From positions 575,094 through 601,714 of the forward strand of contig PEZS01000011.1 of the NCBI GenBank assembly GCA_002778785.1: a DNA stretch of 26,621 nt. Reading direction: 5' to 3'. The position numbers and the translations under genes were made by a program. This DNA comes from Bdellovibrionales bacterium CG10_big_fil_rev_8_21_14_0_10_45_34. GTDB taxonomy: Bacteria > Bdellovibrionota > Bdellovibrionia > Bdellovibrionales > 1-14-0-10-45-34. This document shows positions 8,793 to 16,554 of this stretch, in pieces. Position 1 is the first letter of the stretch, and each line of letters begins with the position of its first letter. The notes beneath the pieces are model-generated. The model was not told the origin of the DNA. It saw nothing but the letters and a program-made list of their open reading frames with translations, and made no database searches.

Positions 8793-9014
8793 CTATTCAG
8801 TCTTTCCGCCACCAAGACGAGCGTAACGCTTTTTAAATCGATCAATACGTCCTTCAACGTCGATCAACTTCTGCTTACCTGTATAAAATGGATGGCAAGC
8901 GCTGCAAATGTCTACTCGTAGCTCTTTTTTTGTAGATCCTGTCGTGAACGTGCTACCGCAAACGCAAACTACATGCGCATCAGCGAAGTATTGTGGGTGG
9001 ATTGCCTCTTTCAT
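8793..9014 (-). CDS. rpmE: 50S ribosomal protein L31, zinc-binding (C+) type
   Basis: This 73-residue protein starts MKEAIHPQY and has four cysteines, C17 and C19 (CVC) and C37 and C40 (CSAC), marking the zinc-binding C+ form rather than the zinc-free paralogue. The motif HPFYTGKQK follows. An AGGAG site lies 7 bases before the ATG. It is the first gene of the rpmE-prfA-prmC-murA run. In many bacteria L31 paralogues are swapped under zinc limitation; no Zur box was identified here. Confidence 0.97.
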   Translation of the reverse strand: MKEAIHPQYFADAHVVCVCGSTFTTGSTKKELRVDICSACHPFYTGKQKLIDVEGRIDRFKKRYARLGGGKTE

Positions 9015-9315
9015 ATATTACTCCTAGGTTCCAATATGCTTTTACTTAACCAGTTTTATCGTCTCTCATACGCCTATCAAATACTTGCATTTCAACCGGC
9101 GCTGACGACCCCAGTTGCCTGGAGTTTGGTCTAGTTTTGGTATATAAAAAAACCATAAAAAACTGGGGCTTAGAGCTATCACACCCCGCCTTGCTGTGTC
9201 AGCCAAAATTGTCTCCACTGAGTTATCCACAAAATAATATCACTTGATTTTAATGCGGCGCTCCTAAGCGCCGCTTCAGCAGACATTGAAATTTGTGAGT
9301 AAAATCAGGTTGTTA
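9015..9315. other. Intergenic region between rpmE and rho, with one DnaA-box-like site
   Basis: About 300 bases hold the rpmE leader (AT-rich, near 9015-9110) and the downstream part of rho. I see no convincing gene. TTATCCACA at 9223-9231 is a perfect match to the DnaA box consensus, but it is alone and not clustered, so an origin is not indicated. A GC-rich hairpin follows at 9255-9274. No rpmE promoter could be chosen with confidence. Confidence 0.6.
9255..9274 (-). terminator. GC-rich hairpin downstream of rho
   Basis: GCGGCGC (9255-9261) and GCGCCGC (9268-9274) form a perfect 7-bp stem with a 6-base loop, 41 bases after the rho stop. The stem is all G-C but is followed on the minus strand by ATTAAAATC rather than a T run. 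It is probably the rho 3' end or a stability hairpin, and not a classic intrinsic terminator. Confidence 0.4.
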
Positions 9316-10935
9316 CTAACCGCTCATGCTGCTTATAAAGTCAGAATTGGACTTGGTTGTCGATAGCTTGTTCAAAAGGAACTCCATGCTATCCACAACA
9401 TTCATCGGTGCCAAGACTTTCCTTAATATCCATAAGCGCTGCAGCGTATTGTTTTCAATAAGTAGGTCTTCTTTTCGAGTTCCAGACTTATTGATGTCCA
9501 TACATGGGAAGATTCTCTTCTCCATTAGCTTTCTATCAAGGTGAATTTCAGCGTTACCCGTTCCTTTGAATTCCTCGAAAATCACTTCATCCATTCGTGA
9601 TCCCGTGTCGATGAGGGCGGTTGCTATGATTGTTAAGCTGCCACCTTCTTCAATATTTCTGGCCGCACCAAAGAATCTTTTAGGTTTGTGGAGGGCGTTG
9701 GAATCGACACCACCTGAAAGAATCTTGCCGCTCGGAGGCACCACTGTGTTGTAGGCCCTTGCCAATCGTGTAATGGAATCAAGCAGAATCACGACGTCGT
9801 GCTTATGCTCGACAAGTCGTTTAGCCTTTTCAATAACCATCTCAGCAACCTGCACGTGCCTAGCAGGTGGCTCGTCAAAAGTAGAGCTAATGACTTCGCC
9901 TTTTACTCCGCGCGACATGTCAGTCACTTCCTCTGGGCGCTCGTCGATCAATAATACAATCAATTTCACTTCGGGATGATTCTGCTCGATAGCGTTAGCT
10001 ATATCTTGCATCAATACCGTCTTACCCGTTCGAGGCGGCGCAACTATAAGAGCTCTTTGCCCCTTACCAATAGGGCACATCATGTCTACTATTCGCGTGG
10101 TGTAGTTCGACGGGCTATGCTCGAGCTTCAGTTTTTCTTGCGGATATAACGGAGTGAGGTTGTCGAATAGAATTTTATCTTTAGATTTTTCAGGGGCTTC
10201 ATAATTAAGAGTTTCTACCTTCAACAGGGCGAAATAGCGCTCGCTCACTTTCGGAGGCCGAATCGTTCCAGCAATCGTATCGCCCGTACGCAAACCCAAT
10301 CTTCTGATCTGAGAAGGGCTGACATAAATATCATCTGGACCTGGTAGGTAGTTGTAGTCGGGGGATCTTAAAAACCCGTACCCGTCTGGAAGTATTTCAA
10401 GAACTCCGTTTCCGTAGATATCTCCAAAGCGAGCGGCTCGCTTGAGGATTTCAAAGACCATATCTTGGCGCCTAAGCCCCGCGGCATGTTCAATGCCTAA
10501 CTTGGTCGCTAACGTCGACAACTCCGAAATATTCTTACTTTTTAAATCCTTTGAGTTGAGCTCTCTTCTTTCTTCTTCGGTGAGATTAATTATGGTCATC
10601 TCTTCCGCGCTGATAGCCGTTTCTTCGCCCTCTGCTGCAGCAATAGCCTCTTCTTCATCATAAGGAAGGCCTCTTTCGCGCGTCTGATCACGGGACCCGT
10701 AGCTAGAATGCTCCGACTGCCCATTCATGTTATGTGAAGGACGGCTTTTGTGCCTAAAACTGCTCTTTTTATTCTTATGATTTCGATGCCCGCGGCCACC
10801 GCCTCTGTCTTGGGAGCGTTCAACCCTTTCGCTCCTGGCTTCTACTGCTGGCGGTCTGTCGCCACCTTCAGTTTCAGATTCTGCCTTCTCTGTCTTGAAA
10901 TTCTTTTCTTCTGTAGCTGGCTGATCTTCAGACAC
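9316..10935 (-). CDS. rho: Transcription termination factor Rho
   Basis: Rho is a ring-shaped RNA-dependent ATPase that ends transcription of untranslated RNA. At 539 residues it is about 120 longer than E. coli Rho because of an N-terminal extension. Residues 40-85 are rich in Arg, Gly, His and Ser, and residues 93-126 are acidic. The Rho_N helical domain is at about 128-170, the RNA-binding cold-shock-like domain at about 175-245 ([18 protein letters not shown]), Walker A APPRTGKT at 299-306, and the hydrolysis segment [13 protein letters not shown] follows. The GTG start is supported by AGGAG 9 bases upstream and a plausible [10 protein letters not shown] opening. It is a single gene with a 424-base gap upstream, room for a regulated leader, since rho is autoregulated in several bacteria. 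Confidence 0.97.
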   Translation of the reverse strand: MSEDQPATEEKNFKTEKAESETEGGDRPPAVEARSERVERSQDRGGGRGHRNHKNKKSSFRHKSRPSHNMNGQSEHSSYGSRDQTRERGLPYDEEEAIAAAEGEETAISAEEMTIINLTEEERRELNSKDLKSKNISELSTLATKLGIEHAAGLRRQDMVFEILKRAARFGDIYGNGVLEILPDGYGFLRSPDYNYLPGPDDIYVSPSQIRRLGLRTGDTIAGTIRPPKVSERYFALLKVETLNYEAPEKSKDKILFDNLTPLYPQEKLKLEHSPSNYTTRIVDMMCPIGKGQRALIVAPPRTGKTVLMQDIANAIEQNHPEVKLIVLLIDERPEEVTDMSRGVKGEVISSTFDEPPARHVQVAEMVIEKAKRLVEHKHDVVILLDSITRLARAYNTVVPPSGKILSGGVDSNALHKPKRFFGAARNIEEGGSLTIIATALIDTGSRMDEVIFEEFKGTGNAEIHLDRKLMEKRIFPCMDINKSGTRKEDLLIENNTLQRLWILRKVLAPMNVVDSMEFLLNKLSTTKSNSDFISSMSG

Positions 10936-11171
10936 GGAAAATAGCTCCTTTTTTTATCAGATTTAGTCGTATTAAAAACATTTAAGATTAATGAAGAATT
11001 AGATTCATAATAAACGAGGTGGGGACCTTTAACGGTTTCTAGTGAGGATTCCTTTTATTTCATTTAGGGATTTTATCGATTGAAAAGAACGGCCCTGCCC
11101 CAGAGAATGCTCTAAGCTTGCCTGTGCTGTCAACCGGGGAGGCAAAATCGACCCAAAATGGGACAACTTTT

Positions 11172-11209
11172 CACAATGGCACCATCGTTCCGGATTGGTA
11201 TCGCCAGTG
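11172..11209. other. Imperfect hairpin upstream of the PilZ gene
   Basis: The arms CACAATGGCACCATC and GATTGGTATCGCCAGTG can pair over most of their length, with bulges, around a short loop. It lies about 150 bases upstream of the PilZ start. Whether it is transcribed is unknown. Confidence 0.3.
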
Positions 11210-11220
11210 CTGATTTATTG

Positions 11221-11281
11221 AGCCTAGGGGTGCAAAAGTTCTAAAATTGGCCCAGGTCCTGGGTTCTGGCCGGTCTAGGCT
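11221..11281. other. Nested inverted repeats upstream of the PilZ gene
   Basis: AGCCTAG (11221-11227) and CTAGGCT (11275-11281) are perfect inverted copies and enclose a second palindrome CCCAGG-T-CCTGGG (11251-11263). TAAAAAATT follows. The arrangement could be a structured leader, an operator pair, or a terminator for an unrecognised transcript. Confidence 0.35.
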
Positions 11282-11359
11282 AAAAAATTCCGGTCGCTAT
11301 TCCGATATGCATTATATCTCTTTGAACGAGTTTTGTAAAAACACAAAGGAGTGCAGCCA

Positions 11360-11734
11360 ATGAATATTTCAGAGATTCCTTCGCCAGCACCACGCACACG
11401 CCTCGAATACGAAGTGGAATACCGAAGAAGTTACGCCCGCGAGTCTCATTTTGGAGTTATCAAAAACATCTCTTTAACTGGGGCGTTTATCAGCGATCTT
11501 GATAAGGGTGACCTTGCACCGAGAGACAAGGTTTCTATTGTTTTAAAAGTGAGTGGGCGCAAGCGAAAGATCAACGCCGAGGTTGTTTGGACGGCCAACG
11601 ACGGAGTCGGCATCAGGTTTAATCATTTTAATAACAGAGATGTTCAGCTCGTCGACGACCTTATGTATTTCGTCGAATCAAGCCGAAGCAAACAGCGCGG
11701 CGTTCTGGAAGATATTTTCAAGATCGTCTCGTAA
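11360..11734 (+). CDS. PilZ-domain protein
   Basis: This 124-residue protein fits a single PilZ domain, a family that often binds cyclic di-GMP and acts in motility, secretion or surface behaviour. The motif N36-I-S38-L-T-G41 matches the second PilZ signature (D/N-x-S-x-x-G). Beta-rich segments and VVWTANDGVGIRFNHF follow. The first signature, R-x3-R, is not clear: R12 and R14 are present but no Arg sits four residues before either, so nucleotide binding is uncertain. The ATG is chosen over an in-frame GTG nine bases earlier because AAAGGAG (11345-11351) overlaps that GTG but is well placed for the ATG. The gene is separated from the next one by 148 bases. Confidence 0.82.
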   Translation: MNISEIPSPAPRTRLEYEVEYRRSYARESHFGVIKNISLTGAFISDLDKGDLAPRDKVSIVLKVSGRKRKINAEVVWTANDGVGIRFNHFNNRDVQLVDDLMYFVESSRSKQRGVLEDIFKIVS

Positions 11735-11785
11735 AAAATCGTCTTGCAGCTGAGCGTCGGCTGGCCTCAACTGTCAAAGACTTTT

Positions 11786-11819
11786 ACACCCCACTGAGTA
11801 ATCATTACTCTCACACCCC
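11786..11819. promoter_or_regulatory. Palindrome flanked by ACACCCC repeats, candidate operator
   Basis: GAGTAAT-C-ATTACTC (11796-11810) is a perfect 15-base dyad. It is framed by identical ACACCCC heptamers at 11786-11792 and 11813-11819. It lies about 75 bases before the start of the next gene. TTTACA at 11783-11788 overlaps its left edge and could be a -35 element, which would let a bound protein cover the promoter. A binding role is inferred from symmetry only. Confidence 0.4.
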
Positions 11820-11882
11820 GGCGCCGAAGCTGGTAAAATTACTTCCGACACCATTACTAGAAAAGTGAACGGGAGTTTTACT

Positions 11883-13103
11883 GTGCTTAATCCAATCAAT
11901 GCCTTTCAGTCACTAAAGACGCTTTGGACAGAACGAAGAAATCTAGCGCTTACAGCCTTGGCCTTGAGTCTCGCCTTCTCAGTAAGTAGCTATGGATCTA
12001 AACCGACGCGAAAGTCTCCCCCTCCCTCTTCTTCAGAAAAATCTCAACCAGCCTGTAAGGTTCTTGAATCCGCAGGCAGGATAGACGATAAGCGAACTGG
12101 GGCCGACGCTTCTGTGGCCGCTAAACCCTCCTCAGCAGATAAAGAGGTCAAGCCTCAACTCATTGGCAACAGTGGCGTAAGCCCCGAGAAAAAAGCTCTT
12201 GAGCTAATAAATGAGTTTTGGGCGCAGAGGGAGGACGCGCGAGATATGCGCAGTATACTGCAGCGCCCACGAAAATATGAAGGCAACCTTGAACCGTTAG
12301 TAGTTCAAAAGTTTCAAGAAAAGATTCTAACTCTGCTTAGTGAGCTAGTCGGCAGTTCAAACTACGTTAACAGAGACTTTGATCTTAGAGTCGCAAAGAT
12401 GCGCGTCTTAGAGCAGGCTATATTGCAACTTCACCCTATGAACTCAGCAAGCTTTGCAATAGAACAACAATATGGAGAGGTTATGTATGGCATCTTCATG
12501 GCAGGCGTACTAAAAAGCTTTTCTGATCTAAATAACGAAATTCTATTAATGCAAGTTGCCGACTCAGCACCCGAAGCCTTTACCGACTCCGAATTTGTGC
12601 CAGACAATCTTTCGTTTATTGAAAAAACTATTAGAAACTTCAAGCGTCTTGCCGATGAAGCCGGAGCAGAAAGCTCTCTATATAGGGCGTTTAATTCTTT
12701 TGTTAGTCACTTTGGAGTTCAACCTGAGGGGGCAGATACTAGGACGGACGAAGAGATTGAGCTTAGAGAGCAAAACAATGCTGCCATCCCGCCGTCAAAT
12801 GATTCGGCGCGCGCAAAGATTGAATACCCACACAATATGATAGTTGAAGCACTTGTGAAACTTGGTTTTCCGCCAGACACAAACGTTCAAGACTTAACAG
12901 TGCTTGAAATAGAAACGAAAACAGCGCTGGCATACAGAAATACCTTGATGGGGGCGTTTAGAGGAGAAAAAAATCGAAGATTAGGATTGCTTGTGGCTTC
13001 AAGAGGCATACTCATTAATGTGCGCACGGGCGATCTCATGTTGGCGACCATAGGAGAGTCAGAGTTGGTAAAGCGTTGGCAAACGCTGCGTTTGTTCCCA
13101 TAA
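11883..13103 (+). CDS. Hypothetical exported or membrane-anchored protein, 406 residues
   Basis: The family is not recognised. The N terminus has a polar, positively charged stretch (MLNPINAFQSLKTLWTERRN), then one hydrophobic segment at about 21-37 (LALTALALSLAFSVSSYG). It is therefore either a long signal peptide or a single membrane anchor. A Pro/Ser/Lys-rich linker follows (39-110), and the rest is predicted soluble and helical (about 110-406), without recognisable motifs. The GTG at 11883 is preferred over an in-frame GTG 18 bases upstream because GGGAG lies 7 bases before it. It is transcribed in the same direction as the PilZ gene and is followed by a strong hairpin. Location is likely periplasmic; function unknown. 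Confidence 0.75.
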   Translation: MLNPINAFQSLKTLWTERRNLALTALALSLAFSVSSYGSKPTRKSPPPSSSEKSQPACKVLESAGRIDDKRTGADASVAAKPSSADKEVKPQLIGNSGVSPEKKALELINEFWAQREDARDMRSILQRPRKYEGNLEPLVVQKFQEKILTLLSELVGSSNYVNRDFDLRVAKMRVLEQAILQLHPMNSASFAIEQQYGEVMYGIFMAGVLKSFSDLNNEILLMQVADSAPEAFTDSEFVPDNLSFIEKTIRNFKRLADEAGAESSLYRAFNSFVSHFGVQPEGADTRTDEEIELREQNNAAIPPSNDSARAKIEYPHNMIVEALVKLGFPPDTNVQDLTVLEIETKTALAYRNTLMGAFRGEKNRRLGLLVASRGILINVRTGDLMLATIGESELVKRWQTLRLFP

Positions 13104-13204
13104 TCATTGGCGAATGAAGCGCTCGATGAGGACGCTTTGTCATGCTAAAGCGAGTGGTGCGAGAGAAGCAACCACGGAAAAAACTCTTTCATTCACAGAG
13201 AATC

Positions 13205-13234
13205 CAGTAAACCGCGTTTCGAAGCGGTTTACTG
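13205..13234. terminator. Strong hairpin between convergent genes
   Basis: CAGTAAACCGC (13205-13215) and GCGGTTTACTG (13224-13234) form a perfect 11-bp stem with loop GTTTCGAA. It sits between two converging genes and could end both transcripts, although neither side has a T tract. The sequence CGCGTTTCGAA in its stem-loop recurs in the hairpin at 25321-25358. Confidence 0.55.
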
Positions 13235-13250
13235 AACAAAGCGCAGACAC

Positions 13251-14738
13251 TTAGATTTGAGTTTGAGATTCGTTCATCATTTTGCGAGCGCGGTTCTTGC
13301 GCACAATCGCAAGTATGATTCCTCCGCCCACAAGAAGTACTCCGCCGGCTAACATCATAAATGTTGTGTCTTGGTCCATATCTCCGCCAAGAACTGATGA
13401 TTTTCCGTTCATCTTTGCCTGCGGCTTAGAGGGAGGTGGGGGTGGATTGCTATCAACCGAACCCATAGCCGGTGGTGGTAAAAAGTCATCGTTCCCCGGA
13501 GGTGGCAGATCGTTCCCCGCCATATCTGGTGGCGGAAGCCCAAGATCATTGCCCCCCGCCGGTGGCGGAGGAAAGTCCCCACCCATACCCATATTCGACG
13601 GTGGCGGAGGTGGAAACGAGTTATCAAATCCTCCTGCCGAAGGTTCAGGATTGTTCATTGCCAAATCCTGTGCCGGTGGCGGAGGAAGCTCCAACGGGAC
13701 ATCCGAGGCACCTTGCGGCCAATATCTGAGCTCAAGGCCCTCAGGTAAATCCCATTTGCTTTCAATATTTTGATTTGTTGCCCATAGCTCCTTCCAGCTC
13801 TCTCGGTTTCCGAGCAGAGTGTTTCCGAGCTCGCGAATGTTATCGTTTGGCTGAGTCACATAGGTTTGCGGAGCGATTCCTTGGTCTTCTTGGTAAGTTA
13901 AAAACGAACTACTATCTGTAGGTCTTCTTGGGGAGTTGTAAAAAACTTTATCGCCAGTTTTTACACCCCTATGGAGATGTCCATTGGTTTCTAGCAATTC
14001 TGCACTTCTATCATCTCCATAAATTTTTTGGCTTATTGAGGATAGATCATCTCCCTCTCTTGCTATGTAAACAGTATTCACTACTCTTCCGTTTTTATCA
14101 TACGGAGCCATAGGAATCTTTTTTACGGGAATCATCTTTGGACCTGATTCCACAGACGCAAAGGAGTCATCTGAACCTGCACCAAAATCTGAGGTGCCGG
14201 CATCAACACCAAACCCGTCATTACTCGAAAACTCTCCCGTAGCTCCCGATGTGTCGGTAGTACCAAATTCAGAATCTGAACTAGCTAGTGGGCTTGAATC
14301 ATATGATGTATCTGGAGCTGGAGTATCGAATGACTGCGGCTCGGCAAGATTGTCTTGAAGTGGATCTTCGCCGCCGAGCGCGAGCGTGTCACCGCCTTCT
14401 GAGCCAGTGTCTGTGACCATGCCAGCATCGCCCTCTCCTAGTTCGACGAATTCTTCTTCAGACTGCGTGAGTTGGTCCGCGCCTTCTGAGAATTCACTGC
14501 CTTCGGCAAACTCCTCGCTTGCATCAAGGGATCCGTCTTCCTGCGGGGAATCTAGCGCAAGGTCTTCTGAGTTGACCTCACCGTCTGTGGCTTGAGAGCC
14601 GTCTTCGGATAAGAAATCATCTCCCCCTTCCGAAAAGGACGAGCCATCCGCCGTCTCAAGGTCTTCGCTAGAAGAACATCCGATGAAGAGATTACCAATC
14701 ACTAGTAAACTTGCCGCGAGAACAATCCATTGTTTCAT
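13251..14738 (-). CDS. LysM protein with lipoprotein signal and C-terminal membrane segment
   Basis: The start is the ATG at 14736-14738, with AAAGGA upstream; an upstream in-frame TTG would spoil the signal peptide. Residues 1-21 (MKQWIVLAASLLVIGNLFIGC) form a signal with a lipobox-like FIGC, so Cys21 could be lipidated. Residues 22-200 contain no Lys, Arg or His at all and are packed with Asp, Glu, Ser and Gly. A LysM domain follows at about 222-268 (YIAREGDDLSSISQKIYGDD), and a second LysM-like stretch at about 292-342. Residues 350-440 are Pro-rich with repeated PPPP blocks. A transmembrane helix lies at about 460-479, followed by the basic tail RKNRARK. LysM domains bind peptidoglycan. 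The two end anchors would suit a bridge from outer to inner membrane (FimV-like in flavour), but this is inference. Confidence 0.8.
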   Translation of the reverse strand: MKQWIVLAASLLVIGNLFIGCSSSEDLETADGSSFSEGGDDFLSEDGSQATDGEVNSEDLALDSPQEDGSLDASEEFAEGSEFSEGADQLTQSEEEFVELGEGDAGMVTDTGSEGGDTLALGGEDPLQDNLAEPQSFDTPAPDTSYDSSPLASSDSEFGTTDTSGATGEFSSNDGFGVDAGTSDFGAGSDDSFASVESGPKMIPVKKIPMAPYDKNGRVVNTVYIAREGDDLSSISQKIYGDDRSAELLETNGHLHRGVKTGDKVFYNSPRRPTDSSSFLTYQEDQGIAPQTYVTQPNDNIRELGNTLLGNRESWKELWATNQNIESKWDLPEGLELRYWPQGASDVPLELPPPPAQDLAMNNPEPSAGGFDNSFPPPPPSNMGMGGDFPPPPAGGNDLGLPPPDMAGNDLPPPGNDDFLPPPAMGSVDSNPPPPPSKPQAKMNGKSSVLGGDMDQDTTFMMLAGGVLLVGGGIILAIVRKNRARKMMNESQTQI

Positions 14739-14849
14739 GTGCAACCATTCCTTTGATGCTTTCAAAAAATTCGGGCACTCACCTTATTATTAAATCACAC
14801 CTTATAGGCTGACCGAAATGCTTTGATCCTCGAATTTAGACGTTTCGAC

Positions 14850-14900
14850 AGCTAACCAATACAAAAGTCGTGGGGAAACCCAACTTTGTGTCGGTTAGTT
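14850..14900. other. Long imperfect hairpin with GAAA loop on the plus strand
   Basis: The arms pair from A14850/T14900 inwards: CTAACC (14852-14857) with GGTTAG (14893-14898), then ACAAA with TTTGT, then TGGG with CCCA around a GAAA tetraloop, with small bulges between. The stem is about 20 bp. It lies in the 203-base gap between the DUF192 gene and the LysM gene, so on the minus strand it could end the DUF192 transcript or form the LysM leader. No T tract follows on either strand. Confidence 0.4.
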
Positions 14901-14941
14901 CATAGACGTGACGTTTAGTAAGCTGGTTTGTGAACAGACAT

Positions 14942-15499
14942 TTAGGGTAGGCCCACAACTGCATCGCCGACTTTGATTCCGCTGGACTCAAACCAACTCT
15001 CTTTCATTTCAAGAGCATATTTTGCTTTGTGAACAGTTGGATAAGTTTTGTAAGTAAGCACACCTGTGGGCTCCTTCTTCATTTCTTGAATGTCGACTAT
15101 TTTGCCTTCGGCATTGATGTAAGCAATCGAAAGATTGATTAATGTGTTCTTCATCCAAAAGCTCAGGCGCTGCTCCTCGGGAAAAACAAAAAGCATTCCT
15201 TCGTTGGCACCCAGTTCAATTCTCTCCATCAGTCCGCGCGCCCGCTCTTCATCGTCGTCGGCAACCTCCACAACGATCTCTCTATTTTTGATTTTGATTT
15301 TTCGCTGCGGAAGTTTCTTTACTGAGTCTACTTCTTTGGCAGAAAGTTGCTTTTCATACGAAGTCGTATCTGGCACTACTGCCTTGCTCTTCTTTAAGGA
15401 CACCGCCGACTCCGCTCTCAACGAAGGCTTTGCGAAGAATACAAACGCTAAAAGAAAAACATTGAACCCAAATATTGCTTTTTGATAAATTGTCTTCAT
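14942..15499 (-). CDS. DUF192 family secreted protein
   Basis: This 185-residue protein has a signal peptide (about 1-30: basic MKTIYQK, hydrophobic AIFGFNVFLLAFVFFA, cleavage near RAES), a linker, and a C-terminal DUF192 domain at about 66-182. The domain carries the hallmark pattern ERARGLMERIEL, GMLFVFPEE and FWMKNTLINLSIAYI. The family is widespread, small and usually exported; its biochemical role is not established. A GGGGA site lies 5 bases before the ATG. A long hairpin follows the gene. Confidence 0.9.
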   Translation of the reverse strand: MKTIYQKAIFGFNVFLLAFVFFAKPSLRAESAVSLKKSKAVVPDTTSYEKQLSAKEVDSVKKLPQRKIKIKNREIVVEVADDDEERARGLMERIELGANEGMLFVFPEEQRLSFWMKNTLINLSIAYINAEGKIVDIQEMKKEPTGVLTYKTYPTVHKAKYALEMKESWFESSGIKVGDAVVGLP

Positions 15500-15574
15500 T
15501 AAGTCCCCAGTTAAACCAATCGCCGAAAAAACATTCTTCAGTGCCTAAATCTCTTTTCGACTGAAATCACTCCA

Positions 15575-15592
15575 AAAGAAGCGTGCTTCTTT
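15575..15592 (-). terminator. Candidate terminator after the Ppx/GppA gene
   Basis: AAAGAAGC and GCTTCTTT pair over 7-8 bp with a very short loop, and a T-rich stretch follows on the plus strand (TTTCTCTTTT). On the minus strand, where the Ppx gene is read, the stem ends in TTTTGG. It lies about 50 bases after the Ppx stop. Confidence 0.4.
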
Positions 15593-15642
15593 CTCTTTTG
15601 ATCTCTGACCGTTGTCTCATACCGCCTAGCGCTAAATCGAAT

Positions 15643-16554
15643 TCATTTTTCTGAAATGATCTCTAAAGCAAGTCCGTAACGAATACCTCGGGTAGACACA
15701 GAAACGAAATCCTTTTTTAGTGCTTCCATACATGCCCGCAATATAACCGCACCGTACGGCAAAGTTTCGAGCCGGGCTAAATCAATCCCAGGTAAGAATT
15801 TGCGCTGCTCTACAGTGAGTGCAAAAAGCTCCTGCGTTTTTGAATCGACATAGTCGGTACTTAAGACAGTGCCTTCAATTTTGTTCGCGTTAAATTCACT
15901 ATTTAGTGAAAGCATTGCAAGGGCCACGCTTGTTCCGCCTACTGCCCACATTTCAGCTGGCCTCTCAACTTTAAGGCACGAGACTTGGCTGCTTAGCTCT
16001 TCAACTATCTGAGACTTTAGTTGAGCTATCTCGAGTGCACTCAATAAATCTTTTCTGCCACCCGCTTCTCTTAATCGAACCACTCCAATTGGTAGGCTCC
16101 GTAGGTCAACCTGCCCCAGCTGACTCACCACAATCTCAGTGGAGCCGCCGCCAATATCTACAACTACCCGATCGACTTGCCGTTGTGGCCAAGCGCTAGT
16201 GACTCCACGAAGAGTTAGCTCAGCTTCTCGCTCACCGGAAATCACTTCGATATCTCTCAAACCATATCTGGCAGCAATTTCATGTACCTCTTCAGCGTTT
16301 GACGCTTCTCTCATCGCACTCGTCGCGACAGCTTTGACTTTTTTCACTTGGTGCTTATCTAAGAGAAACTTGATTTCTTTAAGGCAACTTTCAAACCGCA
16401 CGAGTGCTTCTTTTGAAATACTCTTGCTCGCGTAAAAACTCTCGCCAAGTTTCACGCCAAAGGGCTTATCTATGACGGCCTCAATACCACCAATTTTGTG
16501 ATCGAACACGAGTAAAATAACCGAGTTAGTTCCGATATCAACAGCCGCAAACAC
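15643..16554 (-). CDS. Ppx/GppA-family exopolyphosphatase or pppGpp phosphatase, short form
   Basis: This 303-residue protein covers only the two-lobed ASKHA phosphatase core. Ppx and GppA of E. coli are about 500 residues with an extra C-terminal domain, so this is the short form seen in many bacteria. Phosphate-binding loops are DIGTNS (6-11) and DIGGGSTE (133-140); ATSAMREASN (77-86) and ISGEREAEL (105-113) are also present, the latter holding the likely catalytic Glu. It cannot be told from sequence whether it prefers polyphosphate or pppGpp. The GTG start overlaps the TAG stop of the asmA-like gene by one base, so translation is coupled. It is the last gene of the gatCAB run. Confidence 0.92.
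   Translation of the reverse strand: MFAAVDIGTNSVILLVFDHKIGGIEAVIDKPFGVKLGESFYASKSISKEALVRFESCLKEIKFLLDKHQVKKVKAVATSAMREASNAEEVHEIAARYGLRDIEVISGEREAELTLRGVTSAWPQRQVDRVVVDIGGGSTEIVVSQLGQVDLRSLPIGVVRLREAGGRKDLLSALEIAQLKSQIVEELSSQVSCLKVERPAEMWAVGGTSVALAMLSLNSEFNANKIEGTVLSTDYVDSKTQELFALTVEQRKFLPGIDLARLETLPYGAVILRACMEALKKDFVSVSTRGIRYGLALEIISEK

Larger units (their letters stand above)
10936..11359. other. Long divergent intergenic region between rho and the PilZ gene
   Basis: The 424 bases carry the upstream regions of two divergent genes. The rho-proximal part (10940-11060) is AT-rich. Around 11172-11281 there are two overlapping inverted-repeat structures (listed separately). Nearer the PilZ gene, CATTATATC around 11309-11317 could be a -10 element, but no good -35 was found. 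I looked for a c-di-GMP riboswitch, because the gene downstream encodes a PilZ protein, and did not find its conserved core. No gene with a usable start was found. Confidence 0.6.

Noticed and set aside
9200-9315. Chromosomal replication origin
   Set aside because: Only one consensus DnaA box, no AT-rich unwinding block with further boxes, and no dnaA or dnaN gene nearby.
11040-11215. Open plus-strand frame between rho and the PilZ gene that ends near 11215
   Set aside because: No ATG start with a ribosome-binding site; its length is within chance expectation.
10960-11350. c-di-GMP riboswitch upstream of the PilZ gene
   Set aside because: A GGCAAAATC-like stretch near 11141 and GGGAC near 11159 are reminiscent, but the conserved core and spacing are absent.
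13282-13773. 163-codon plus-strand frame rich in Gly and Pro
   Set aside because: It is the antisense shadow of the Pro-rich part of the LysM gene; codon bias of the LysM frame explains it.
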